Made by a program: the position numbers and the translations under genes. 64,000 bases of DNA, taken from contig NC_033627.1 of NCBI RefSeq assembly GCF_001540865.1, positions 9,401,267-9,465,266 of the forward strand, given 5' to 3'. Shown here piece by piece: positions 34,995 to 45,480 of the stretch (its first letter is position 1; the number at the start of each line of letters is the position of its first letter). The notes below the pieces were generated by a model. The model had not been told where the DNA came from. It made no database searches and saw only the letters and a program-made list of their open reading frames with translations. This DNA comes from Ananas comosus (taxonomy: Eukaryota > Streptophyta > Magnoliopsida > Poales > Bromeliaceae).

Positions 34995-35326
34995 GAGGCG
35001 AATGGTAGAGGTCTACAGGGTAAAAAAAAAAATAGCGCTCGATGGGACCCACGATCCGAAAATTCAGTTTGGCGAAGCGGCGGTTGAGCGGCGTAAGGTA
35101 TGACCAGGATTGGAGGGGGGAGTGGAGGCGCCAGAGAGAGGGGACCCACAGGTTAGAGAGAAAGGTGAAAAAAAATATTGGGTGCGGGGGCATAGCACCG
35201 TACAGGGGAGGACCCATGGGTCAGATGGTGAAAGAGAGGGAAAAATTTTTTTGGGGCCCACATCACCGAAATGAAGGAGAAGCTGGAAAATAGTTAAGGG
35301 TTCGCCCTTTAATGTTATTGTATAGA
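33196..35326 (-). mobile_element. Non-autonomous Helitron carrying a host gene fragment
   Basis: On the - strand it starts TCTATACAATAACATTAAAG (35326) and ends ...GGGTTCTTAACTAG (33196). A short hairpin (CCGCG-AAG-CGCGG) lies about 11 bases before the CTAG end. It is inserted between A and T without target duplication, inside the Ogre-like gag. These are the diagnostic Helitron ends. No Rep/helicase is present. Inside are a captured first exon of an MFP-like gene with its 5' region, a tandemly duplicated intron-like segment (34280-34460 and 34525-34700), and GA tracts at about 34423-34452 and 34971-34994. Open frames besides the captured exon are not supported. Confidence 0.88.
34724..34817 (-). 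pseudogene. Captured exon 1 of peroxisomal multifunctional protein (MFP2/AIM1-like)
   Basis: The ATG at 34817 reads MAGIGISMDVGGDGVAVITI and then SNPPVNALHPA, ending at a donor (A|GTAATC) at 34724. This matches the N-terminal start of the plant peroxisomal enoyl-CoA hydratase/3-hydroxyacyl-CoA dehydrogenase, whose first strand has the form VAVITISNPPVNAL. GC-rich 5' leader sequence precedes it. Only 31 codons plus one base are present and there is no second exon, so it cannot encode the enzyme. If transcribed it could give a chimeric RNA. Confidence 0.75.
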
Positions 35327-36547
35327 TAAATAGTAGTTTAGGTCATTTGTTTTCCCAACATCTTCTAATTTTCTCTGTTTCGGCAGTTGAAGGCCACTCT
35401 TTAAGGCATCTCTAAAGATTTTTTTCACCTTATCTCTTTTGAAGGGATAAATTGTATTCTTTCTTTCTTCAAAAGATGGCCCCTTAAAATTATTTCCACC
35501 CAATTCAGACTTCAGAGGTGCCTACTCCGCTGCAGTGGTCATAGCTTTCTTTCTTTTCTCCAGCACATTAGTGTGTACCGCCTTAAAGTGTTCAACTCTT
35601 TTGCTTTCTTCCCGTTTGGGCTTTTGGGTTTGAAAGTTCGTTAGGGCGTGCGGGTCTGTTCTCTCCAACCTCGAAACATTTAATATTAAATCATGAAATG
35701 TAGTACATTTCGTGGTACATAGGAATGGAGCCATCCAATTATCAACATTACCCATAAGCAATCCAACAGCTTGAGTCTGTTCAATAGGTTGTTCACATTT
35801 GATGCTCAAATTTCGCCACCGTGTGATGTATTCCGGCATTGATTCGCCCTTCCTTCTTCTTATAGCGACCATGTCAGCTATTGTAATCTTATCGCTAACG
35901 GTGGCAAATTTAGTTCTAAAGGCTTCTTCCATTTCGTCCCATGTTGTGATAGATTCATCATCGAGTGAATAGTACCACTCGAATGCCACCCCTGAAAGAC
36001 TTTGAGGGAATTGACGTAAGAGGAGTGCACTATTGCCTCTAGTATTTCCACACGTGGCTCTAAAGTGTGCCAAGTGTTGATCAGGGTTACCTATACCATA
36101 AAATGTCTTGAATTTGGGGACGATATATCCATCAGGAAATGGGATGCTATCGTATTCTATAGGGTATAGATGCCCCCTACTTTTTTGTTTTGGAGCCGCC
36201 TCATCGATTGTTTGTTTGAGTTGCGATGAGATCAGCTCCTGGATCTCTTCCTTCGTCATAAGAAAATTGCTTTGGTGGTTGTGTGGTTCCACTGGTGCAG
36301 GCTGCAGTGAGATGGAAGGCGTTGTCTGAGCTGGCTGCAGTGTATTCATTGATTGTGATACATTTGGACGCACTTCATCTGACTGCGGTGTAGTTTGGTT
36401 TCGTTGATTTTCAAGATTGGACTGCACATTCAGTAGCAGCCCCATAACTTCATCCATCTTTTTGTAGAGATTAATTATATCTCTATCTTTTTCATCAATT
36501 TGTCTTTTTAAAGATGCAATCATGGCATCTTTTGGATCATTGGCCAT
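35327..36547 (-). pseudogene. Gag of the Ogre-like element, interrupted by the Helitron
   Basis: The ATG at 36547 opens a 341-residue frame (MANDPKDAMIASLKRQIDEK) ending at TAG 35522. Seen in order: an N-terminal coiled coil (about 10-45), a Gln/Pro-rich linker, then the retrotransposon gag domain (about 120-300) with FKTFYGIGNPDQHLAHF, GVAFEWYYSLD and GESMPEYITRWRNL. After the stop the frame continues with TIYPFKRDKVKKIF and ends at NDLNYY, exactly where the Helitron starts; the next residues are found beyond it at 33195. The TAG and the insertion make it a pseudogene. Gag forms the particle shell and packages RNA. Confidence 0.8.
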
Positions 36548-36556
36548 GAAAACCGA

Positions 36557-37588
36557 TTATTCTTCTTCGTCCTCATCATGAGGATCGTCAGGTAAGGACG
36601 AGTCCGCTGGTAACCTTTGGAGGTTAGATGACCTTGGGTCATTTTGTCTCGCTACGCCCTTTCTACGAGCGGCAACTCTAGTAAGCATCTGATTCAATGT
36701 CTTTTGCTCCTTTGCTTGATCGAGCTCTTGGTGTCCAACCAGTATGGACCACCATATTTCATTCTTCTCACATGAGTCCTTAGTCATTGGGACAAATTCT
36801 TTTCGTACCCACACTTTGTTACATAGTGGTAACGATTGCTTTTGAGCTCCTAACTTTTCCATTCGTCCCTTAATGGCCTTATAGGCCTTGTAGATTCTTT
36901 TAGAAATATTTTTCTCTTGATGTTCTTGACATCATCTTCGAAACTTCTAGCTGATTCATTTTTATTGTCGGCTGTAAAACAGCGGTTATTGCATTCTTTT
37001 TCACATGCTCCAATAAGGCGAAGGAGTTGTAGGTCGGAAATGTTGATTCGATCATTTGGGGCTCTTGAATGTTATTGTCCTTGCCCCCTGTAACTTTTCC
37101 TCTGTGGAGTTGATGGTGGTTATTCCTCTTAAAAGACGCTCTTGTCGGAGGAATAGTGGTTTAGTATCATTAGAAAGCGCCAGCCTATCGAATACTGATG
37201 CTTTCTGCACTCTGCCATTTGGGAATATCAATCTTCTTTCAGACTACATCCTCTTGGATGCAGGTTCGTAAGTGAGACGTTCGCCTATGGGTCGGCGAGG
37301 AGGGTTGGGGATGACCACATTGGGTCGTCTTCCTCAAGATGGCAGCCGAGGAATGACCACATTGGACACATCTTGTGAAGGGGCGGCGGGAGTGGTCATG
37401 CCCCTAGTAACAGCAAAAGTTTGAGCCATAACAGTAGCTCGAACATCTTCTAGAATGGTGCAAAATTGGATTGAAGCACCTGGAGTTCCGAAAGTCAGGA
37501 CGGATGTAGGCAAGCAGACTCGCGAACCTGCATCCAATATCATTGAGTTTGTTGATGCAGCGACAACGTTCTTTGATGTTGGTGCCAT
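36557..37588 (-). pseudogene. ORF upstream of gag (Ogre-type ORF1), broken
   Basis: The ATG at 37588 (MAPTSKNVVAASTNS) opens a frame that meets a stop at about 37334. Downstream it contains SVFDRL-like and RRPIGERL motifs, then a clear segment at 36862-36557 (MEKLGAQKQSLPLCNKVWVR ... ending DDPHDEDEEE), ten bases before gag. An extra ORF of unknown function before gag is typical of Ogre and related Tat elements. At least one nonsense codon and a frame change disrupt it. Confidence 0.6.
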
Positions 37589-37658
37589 TTTCTGATGCAA
37601 AAATGTAGCAATTAGGACCTTTTTTTTTTAAGGTCTCGAAAATGGAAGGAGAAACTAG

Positions 37659-37676
37659 GTCCCACCGGGTGTGCCA
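37659..37676 (-). other. Primer-binding site of the Ogre-like element
   Basis: The - strand reads TGGCACACCCGGTGGGAC, three bases after the LTR end GGCAGACA. It begins TGG as tRNA 3' ends require but differs from the initiator-Met site used by the neighbours. I cannot assign the tRNA. Confidence 0.6.
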
Positions 37677-37929
37677 TTTTGTCTGCCACCACGAATGACG
37701 CACCTCGCACGGTCGATAGGTTTTGCCGTGGGGTAGTATTTATGATTCAGATTGGTATTTGATGTATTTGGGTATCAAGTATTGCGGGTCCATAGCTTCC
37801 AATAGATGCAAGCATCTATTGTTAATTACCCCCTAGGCATTGGGGCACCTTCTATTAAGAGACCTTTATAGATGGGATATGATGAATTGTATCTTGATGA
37901 TCGGTCGAATCCTATGTATATGTGTTAGG

Positions 37930-38660
37930 ATTCAGCCGGATTTGAGGTTGACTAGGTCTCAAGTATGCATATTAAGATCTAGTTGATATTAAACTCTAAT
38001 GGCTCTAAGGATATGTTTTAGAGTCCAATTACATTTGGTTTCACCTCAATTGTATGTTCTAAGATGAAGATGTGACCAAACCCCAAGTATATGTCTTGAG
38101 GTAGGTCGGGTTTGATGTTACCCGAAGGTAAGGAGTGACTAATTCCTGAGTGTATGTATCAGGATTAACCGAGTTTAATATATTTTTCACTCTAGTTATA
38201 TATGCTAGAGTGAGAATCTGACTAAGCCCTAAGGTATTGTGCTAGGGTTTGTCAGATTTAATTTCAATGAGCTCTAAGTATATGTATTAGAACTCGATTG
38301 GATATGGATTTCACTCTAGATAGATATGCTAGAGCAAAAGGCTGACTAGACTCTAAGTATATGTGTTAGAACTAGTCGAACTTGATTTGACTTCCACTCT
38401 AGGTATATGTGCTAGAGCAAAAGATCGACTAGACCCTAAGTATATGAATTTAGGGTTAGTCGGATGAACTCTAAGTATATGTGTCAGAGTTCGAATAAAT
38501 CTGATATCATTTGACTGAATTCTAAGTATATAATTTAGAACTCTGTCGATTTGGAAATATTTTGCCTTAGTTATATGTGCTAAGGCGATTGACTTAGTCC
38601 TAAGTATATGTATTAGGGTAGTCGATATTAAATTTTTATTCTAGATATATGTGCTAGAGT
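37930..38660. repeat. Minisatellite (CTCTAAGTATATGTGYTAGA type)
   Basis: About 15 units of 50-65 bp, each with a CTAAGTATATGTGYTAGAR core followed by a GTCGRATTTGATT-like spacer. The left LTR lacks this part because it is truncated there. Confidence 0.85.
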
Positions 38661-38689
38661 AGAAAAGGTTCATGATGAACTTTGGATAT

Positions 38690-40617
38690 GATTTAATTCA
38701 TATATGGTTCATGAGATTTTTGGTTTATGGCTCATGAGGTTTGGTGTATGGCTCATGAGGTTTGGTTTATGGGATTTGGTTCATGGATTTGGTATATAAA
38801 CTTGGTTTATGGACTTGGTTCATAGTTCATGAACTTGATTCATTTGGTTCATGAACTTGGTTTATAGACTTGATTCATGGTTCATGAACTTGATTCATTT
38901 GGTTCATAAACTTAGTTTATAGACTTGGTTCATGATTCATGAACTTGGCTCATTTGGTTCATGAACTTGGTGTACGGTTCATGGGGTTTTGTTTATAGTT
39001 CATGAACTTGGTGTATGGTTTATGGGGTTTTGGTTCGTGGTTCATGAACTTGGTTCATAAGGTTAGGTATGTGGGATTTGGTTCATGGACTTGGATATGG
39101 TTCATGGATTTAGTATATGAACTTGGGTATGGTTCATGGGATTCACAAACTTGAGTAAGCTTCATGAACTTGGTTCATGGTTTATGGGATTTGGTTCATG
39201 AACTTGGGTATGGTTCGTGGTGTTTGGTTCACGAACTTGGTTCATGATTTATGGGACTTGGGTTCATGAACTTGGGTATGGTTCGTGGTGTTTGGTTCAT
39301 GAACTTGGTTCATGGTTTATGGAATTTGGTTCATGAACTTGGGTATGGTTCGTGGTGTTTGGTTCACGAACTTGGTTCATGGTTTATGGGATTTGGTTCA
39401 TGAACTTCGATATGAATCCTAGTTGGAAGTCGGGTTTGGGTTCTATTTGTGGTCCGGATTGGGTTTGAGTTTGGGATTTTATTTGTGGATTGGATTGGTT
39501 TTGGGTTTATCTGTGGTCTGTATTTGCTTTTGGGTTTTATTTGTAGACTTGGTTTTGGTTTGGGGGATTTGATTTGGGTTTTGGGTTTGGGTTTTTTATT
39601 TTGGATTGAATTTTATTTGTGGACTTGACATTGGTTTCGGGTTTGGGTTTTGTTTTTTGGTTTGGATTTGGGTTGGGATTTGGGTTTTGGTTTTGGTTTT
39701 TGATTTGGGTTTTGGTTTTTTATTTGTGGACTTGGTTTGGGTTTGGATTTGGGTTTTATTTGTGGACTTAGTTTTCTTTTCAATTCTATTTCGAGTCCAA
39801 GGAAATCCTCTTTTGATTTTGCAATTCGATTTGGGGTCCGAAGAAATCCCCTTTTGATTTTGCAATTTGACTTGGGGTCCGAAGAAATTCCCTTTTGATT
39901 CTAATTTGATTTGGGTCCGAAGAAATCCTCTTTTGATTTCGCAATTTGATTTGGGGTCCGAATAAATCCTCGTTTGATTTTGATTTGGGGTCCGAAAAAA
40001 TTCCTGTTTGATTTCGCAATTTGATTTGGGGTCCGAAGAAATTCCCGTTTGATTTCGATTTGGGGTCCAAAGAAATTTCCATTTTGATCTTGATTTAGGG
40101 TTCGAAGAAATTCCCGTTTGATTTCGATTTGGGGTCCGAAGAAATTTCCGTTTTGATCTCGATTTAGGGTTCGAAGAAATTCCCGTTTTGATCTCGATTT
40201 GGGGTCGGAAGAAATCCCCTTTTTGATCTTTATTTGGGGTCCAAAGAAATTCCCGTTTGATTTCGATTTGGGGTCCGAAGAAATTCCCGTTTGATCTCGA
40301 TTTGGGGTCCGAAGAAATTCCCGTTTGATCTCAATTTGGGGTCCGAAAAAATTCCCGCTTGATCTTGATATGGGGTCCGAAGAAATCCCCGTTTTGATCT
40401 TGATTTGGGGTCCGAAGAAATTCTCGTTTGATTTTGATTTGGGGTCCGAAGAAATCCCCATTTGATCTCGATTTAGGGTTCGAAGAAATCCCCGCTTGAT
40501 CTCGATTTGGGGTCCGAAGAAATCCCCGTTTGATTTCGATTTGGGGTCTGAAGAAATTTTCTTTTTGATCTTGATTTGGGGTCCGAAGAAATCCCCGCTT
40601 GATCTCGATTTGGCTTG
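38690..40617. repeat. Right-LTR copies of tandem arrays A and B
   Basis: Array A at 38690-39405, the G/T-rich spacer at 39406-39780 and array B at 39781-40617 are collinear with 25252-26985. Unit numbers differ between the two LTRs. Open frames of repeated NFFGPQIKIK-like peptides are by-products. Confidence 0.93.
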
Positions 40618-41170
40618 AATCTGAACTGGTTTGAAAGTTTTGTGGATTGATTCAATGTTTTCGAAAGGGATTGAAGGGTCCGAAGAAACGGGAAATCTTT
40701 GATTCTCCTCCCATCTTCTTTCGAAAACACCGAACTGATAAGGTTGGAGGTGACAGCGGCTGTAACGTACTGAACTTTTGCAAATTGTGAGGTTCAAGTG
40801 TTTGATCCGTGTGTCGAGCTTTTTCAGACTTTCTGGAAGGTCGTAGACAGTGTTCCGACCTATGGCTCGAATTTCGAGAATCGAGATTTAAAACTTAGCA
40901 CTAAAATCTCTGAAGTGAAGATTTTAGGCTGCTCTCGGGTTGGACTCTACAGAGCAGAGCACCGTTACTGCATCAGGCTCGTACCGGAACTGGACCTGGT
41001 ACCGGTACTGCATCGGGCTGGTACCGGTACCCAGTGTATTTTTCTGCGAACCCGAGGCTCGGGTTTGCGCAGTCTATAGCTTGGTATCGGTATTCTTTCC
41101 TGTGTACATGTACGTAGTGCATATGCAGTCTGCACATTGTTGGAGGATTTTTTTGAGATTGTTACCTCTC

Positions 41171-41177
41171 TATATAA
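41171..41177 (+). promoter_or_regulatory. TATA box of the solo LTR
   Basis: CTATATAACCCCCCACAGCC, about 410 bases into the LTR and followed by a pyrimidine-rich leader. It matches the arrangement at 18548-18555 on the other strand. Confidence 0.5.
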
Positions 41178-43800
41178 CCCCCCACAGCCCCTAGATGGCT
41201 CATTTGAGTCCTAAACCGTGGAGGACACAGGTGAGACCCCTCTCCCTTGGTTTTCTCCCATTTTCTTGTGTTTTATAGTTTGGTTTGATTTCCTCTTTTT
41301 GCTTCTCTTTGCTCTTTGTTGGTTTTTCCACCTTAGAGAAGCATTGGATTGAGGATTGGAGCTCATTTAAGGAAAGATCTTCAACCCTCGCTCACTTTTT
41401 TGCTTGATTTGAAGCTTTGGAGAGGTTAGTAATATGTTTCTTCCATTAGATTCATGTTTTGATGGATTTCTTGAGATGAAACCCTAGAAATGAGAAATCT
41501 AGGGTTTATTTGGGGACTTTTGATTGGTAGTTTTTGGGGCTTAATTGATAAGTGTAGAATATCTCGTTGGGGTGGATTAGAAGGGCTCTAGCTTCCATTT
41601 AGAATTTGAGAGGGTTTTTTCCATATTTAGGTGAGTTTTGCCCTATTCTTGGGTTGATTTGAGATGAACACCTCGGGTGTTCTTTTGTTTTGTCTAACTC
41701 TCTTAATATTACCTTTAGGGAGGTAGGAGACTTGTGGACACCTTCGTCGGTGCAAACGAAGGGGATCCGAGGAGTCCCGGTGGGTTTGACCTCACCGAAA
41801 TGAGAAAATCTCACCTATGTCATTTTTAATATTGTAAAATAAAAAATCATACATATTCATACTAGATAGGGTATATGTGAATTTTAAAATGCTTGAAATG
41901 CACATATTATGTACAATAAAAATTTAGACCTCTATGTAGTAGAGAGTTAAATATGTTGGAATCATGCATATGGATAGCATCCTTATATGTGGCTTGGGAT
42001 CATGTTTTATGTAGTGAAAATGACAAGTACAATATGCTCTTGGACTTAGAACTCATGTTGGACATAGGAGAAAGTATAATGTCATAAATAGGTATTAGAC
42101 TTGGATTATGCTTGACATAGTAAACCTAATGTCATGAAGTGGCATTAAATGTAGTAAATGGTTGAACTTTACATTATGACATAAAATTAGACCTTCGGAG
42201 TTGCTAGTATTTATACCATGTTGAGACATGATGACATCGAACTTGAGATGGTTGATTATGCTTGCTTGCCATTTGTGCTCATTCGCACATGCTTGTGAGG
42301 GTCGCTCCCTACAAGCCGGCACTCCGGAGTTAGCTTATGCGATTTATGCTCGCTCGTACGGTATTGAGAAGCCTACTGGGCCGGGTAAGATAGACTCATT
42401 CCTAGAGTGAAAATATTGGGGCTTCCACGGGCATTTAGGCGACACAAGCCAGACCACACTTGTGTAGGTCCTAAGATGAAATTGGATTAACAATAAACCT
42501 TTATTATGACAATCACTACTAGATAGCTTATAGTAGTTGGATTCTTGGGTCATGCTTGGGGTTTACTATTGGATATATGGTTACTTGCTTAGACATGATA
42601 GTATACTTGGTAGCCTTGTTTGTGCATAGTAGTATACTTGTTAGACATATTTAGAGTATATTAGTACATTCATGTGATATACTTATTCATGTTAGGCTAA
42701 CAATTGCAATTGTGGAACTTCATGCTAAGTAGTGGCATAATAGTTAGCAAGTTTAATTCATGTTTATTATTCATGCTATTCCTTTCGGTTAACTGTTAGA
42801 ATAATCTCATTTTTGCTTCTATAGCCTAGTGGAGTTGTTGAAGCATAAAAAAAAAAAAGAAGAGAGAGGAATAAAAGAGGAAAAAGAAAAAAAGGGGAGA
42901 GAAAGAAATAAAAAATAGAGATGGTTTATGAGATTATCCATGCACCAGGTGCATGGATAAAATTTAAATTTTGAAAATATCTCATGCACCGTGAGCATAA
43001 ATTACGAAAAGTGGGACGTTCTTGTAGATACGAACGGGTATTAAAAATAGCATATTAGACCTTTCCCTTTCACGTATTTACAAAATGCTCCGCTTTAATC
43101 ATATAATATTTTATTATATTGACTAAGGTGTAATATGAGCAAAGGGAAAGGACCAATTCGCAATATTCCCACAATCCCATCGCAACCATCCATTATCTCA
43201 TAATCCCATCATAACCATCCAAAATCTCTCCCACAATCNTATGATTTCTTTTGAAGCTGAGCTTTAGGTCTCTTAATCTTGAAAAATGTATTGCTTTTTA
43301 ACCGGGTTTGGTGTTGTGTATGCCTTTATTAGGATAGTTGATCATCAAGGAATTTCAGATGAAATTGTTAAATTCTATGTAGTCTCAGAATTTAGTTAGG
43401 AACTGCATGCGTTTATATCGCAAAATTAGTCACATAATGTTGACTAGAGGCTCTAGAGATATTCTTAAAATTTGACTTTCAAGCTCGAAAACTTGGAAAA
43501 GCATGTGATGCGTGGATGGGCAGAGTTTATGTCACAAGGGGAACTACTTTTGGAGCACTTCAAAAAAAAAAAAAAAGAAGAAAAAACAACTGCATAAATA
43601 ACAAGGTAAATGGAACTCATATTTGGCAGTCCATTTTCAGCCTAAGAATACGCAATAGTTGGCTAGATTAGAAGTAAATTTTTTGAAATGCCAATGGCAT
43701 GCATTTCTATGTTTTTTTTTTTGAGAGGAAGGTTGCATGCTATCGCTTCATTCATTAAGAGCGTGAATTTAGCAAAGTGTGGGAAGCAACAAGGCTTCCA

Positions 43801-43835
<35 letters not shown>

Positions 43836-44442
43836 AAAGCACCCACCAACATTCCCCCAAAGAAGTCCTGAGCTCCACCGAGCTCCGCCACATCCTCTCC
43901 CGTCAACGGCAGCCGCGCCCCGAGCTCTACTGAGCTCCTCCATGTCTCCGCCCGCCTCGTCTTTGTGCGACATCGACGGCACCCCCACATGTAGGCGCGA
44001 CCCACCGAGCGCCCCCGAACTCCGCTTCGTTCTCCCTCATCGTCGGCGGCCGCGATGCTCGACTACCGAGCGCCCCCGAGCCTCCATCAAGCCCCTCTTC
44101 GGCAATCTCTGCGTCGCCAAAGCCGTCGCTCCATCACCCGAGGCGTCAAGGCCGCCTACGCCGATGACGCCCGCTCCAAAGCCGCCCGTGTCGCCCCAAG
44201 ACGACCTCGACCCACGACGTCAAGTTCGTCGGCCCCTGCGCCCGAGGCCATCGCTCTGAGACCGCCCGCGCCGAAGCCGCCCGCCTTGAGGCTGTCAACC
44301 CCGAGGCCACCATGATCCTCGCCGAGTTCGGTTGTGCACCACCGCTTCCTCTTCGCAGCCTGTTCCGAGATCATGACGCCATCATCTCTGGCCACAAAGA
44401 GACTCTGAGGCAAAACCACCACGTGTTCAACGAAATGCCCGA

Positions 44443-44580
44443 ATGAAGCGGCGACCCCATGAAGCCGTCGTGGTCCTCGCCGGACGCAGCCGCGTCTTCT
44501 GCTCCGGTGCCGACCTCACCGCCACCGAGAATATCTTTAAGAGCGACGCCAAATACCCTGCCATAGACCCCGCCGTGTCG
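44443..44580 (+). pseudogene. Fragment of a peroxisomal-type enoyl-CoA hydratase
   Basis: The frame reads AVVVLAGRSRVFCSGADLTA and continues TENIFKSDAK. The FCSG.DLTA.E..FK.D.K pattern is that of the plant monofunctional enoyl-CoA hydratase/isomerase (ECHIA type). The oxyanion-hole loop of the crotonase fold lies at FCSGADL. About 40 residues are recognisable; the frame then continues into low-complexity Ala/Pro repeats. The full enzyme is about 265 residues, so this is a captured piece, not a gene. Whether introns are present cannot be judged. Confidence 0.72.
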
Positions 44581-44689
44581 TGCCCGCCTCCACCGAGCTC
44601 GCCGCCCTCAGTCACTCGAAGCCGCTCCGGCCTTAGCCGCTCGAAGGCCCGCTGCCGTCCTCGACTCGAAGCCGTGCCACCCGCGGCCG

Positions 44690-44790
44690 ATCTGCCTGAA
44701 GCCGCGCCACCCGCGGCCGATATTTTCGAAGCCGCGCCACCCGCGGTCGATCCGCCCGAAGCCGCGCCACCCGCGGCCAATTCGCCGATG
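44690..44790 (+). repeat. Short GC-rich tandem array (GAAGCCGCGCCACCCGCGG)
   Basis: Four units of about 30 bp, encoding an EAAPPAA-like repeat in one frame. Confidence 0.85.
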
Positions 44791-45084
44791 CCTATGCCGA
44801 GCCGCCGCCCATGACTCTGCTCGTGATCTCGGCCGATCCGTCGACACCCGCGCGCCGTCGTCGACTTTGATGGCTCGAACCCGAGGAGTTCCCTCTGATG
44901 CCGCGTCACTCCACCTCGAAGGCCGCAGCCCCGTCGATGCCACGTCGCTGTTGTGGCCTTTCACCGCTGCAGAGCGTCGCCGTCACGGCCCTCCTTCGTC
45001 GCGGTCTCAGATCCGTGGCTCCACTGTCAGGTCACAGCCCCAGTGGAGCTCCGTCATCAACAAAGCCGCCAGCTGCTCGACGGC

Positions 45085-45480
45085 GATCCTGAGAGAGAGA
45101 GCGGTGCTCTCCTCTCAAACGGATTCCGCACGCCAAGTGCCTGATGTGCCCGGAGTCCGCCCACCAACCGCTCGACGGCGAACCTGAGAGAGAGAGCGGT
45201 GCTCTCCTCTCAAATGGGTTCCGCCCGCCAAGTGCTCGATGTGCCCGGAGTCTGCCCACCAACCGCTCCGACGACGATCCTGAGAGAGAGAGCGGTGCTC
45301 TCCTCTCAAACGGATTCCGCCCGCCAAGTGCTTGATGGGTTCCGCCCGCCAAGTGCTCGATGTGCCCGGAGTCCGCCCACCAACCGCTCCGACGACAAAT
45401 CCGAGAGAGAGCGCGGTGCTCTCCTCTCAAACAAAGTTCGCCCGCTAATTGCTCGGTGGCGAATCATAAAGAGAGCGATG
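45085..45480 (+). repeat. 95-bp tandem array with GAGAGAGAGCGGTGCTCTC hairpins
   Basis: Units start at 45085, 45180, 45276 and about 45397, the last after a 25-bp internal duplication; a degenerate fifth follows. Each unit carries GAGAGAGCGGTGCTCTCCTC, which can fold into a hairpin, and GAGTCCGCCCACCAACCGCTC. Confidence 0.9.

Noticed and set aside
34753..35103. A + strand frame across the Helitron 5' part
   Set aside because: It is antisense to the captured MFP exon and its leader and is driven by a GA repeat.
43777..44259. A 160-residue Pro/Ala-rich frame
   Set aside because: GC-rich low-complexity sequence keeps frames open; no conserved domain is seen before the hydratase fragment.
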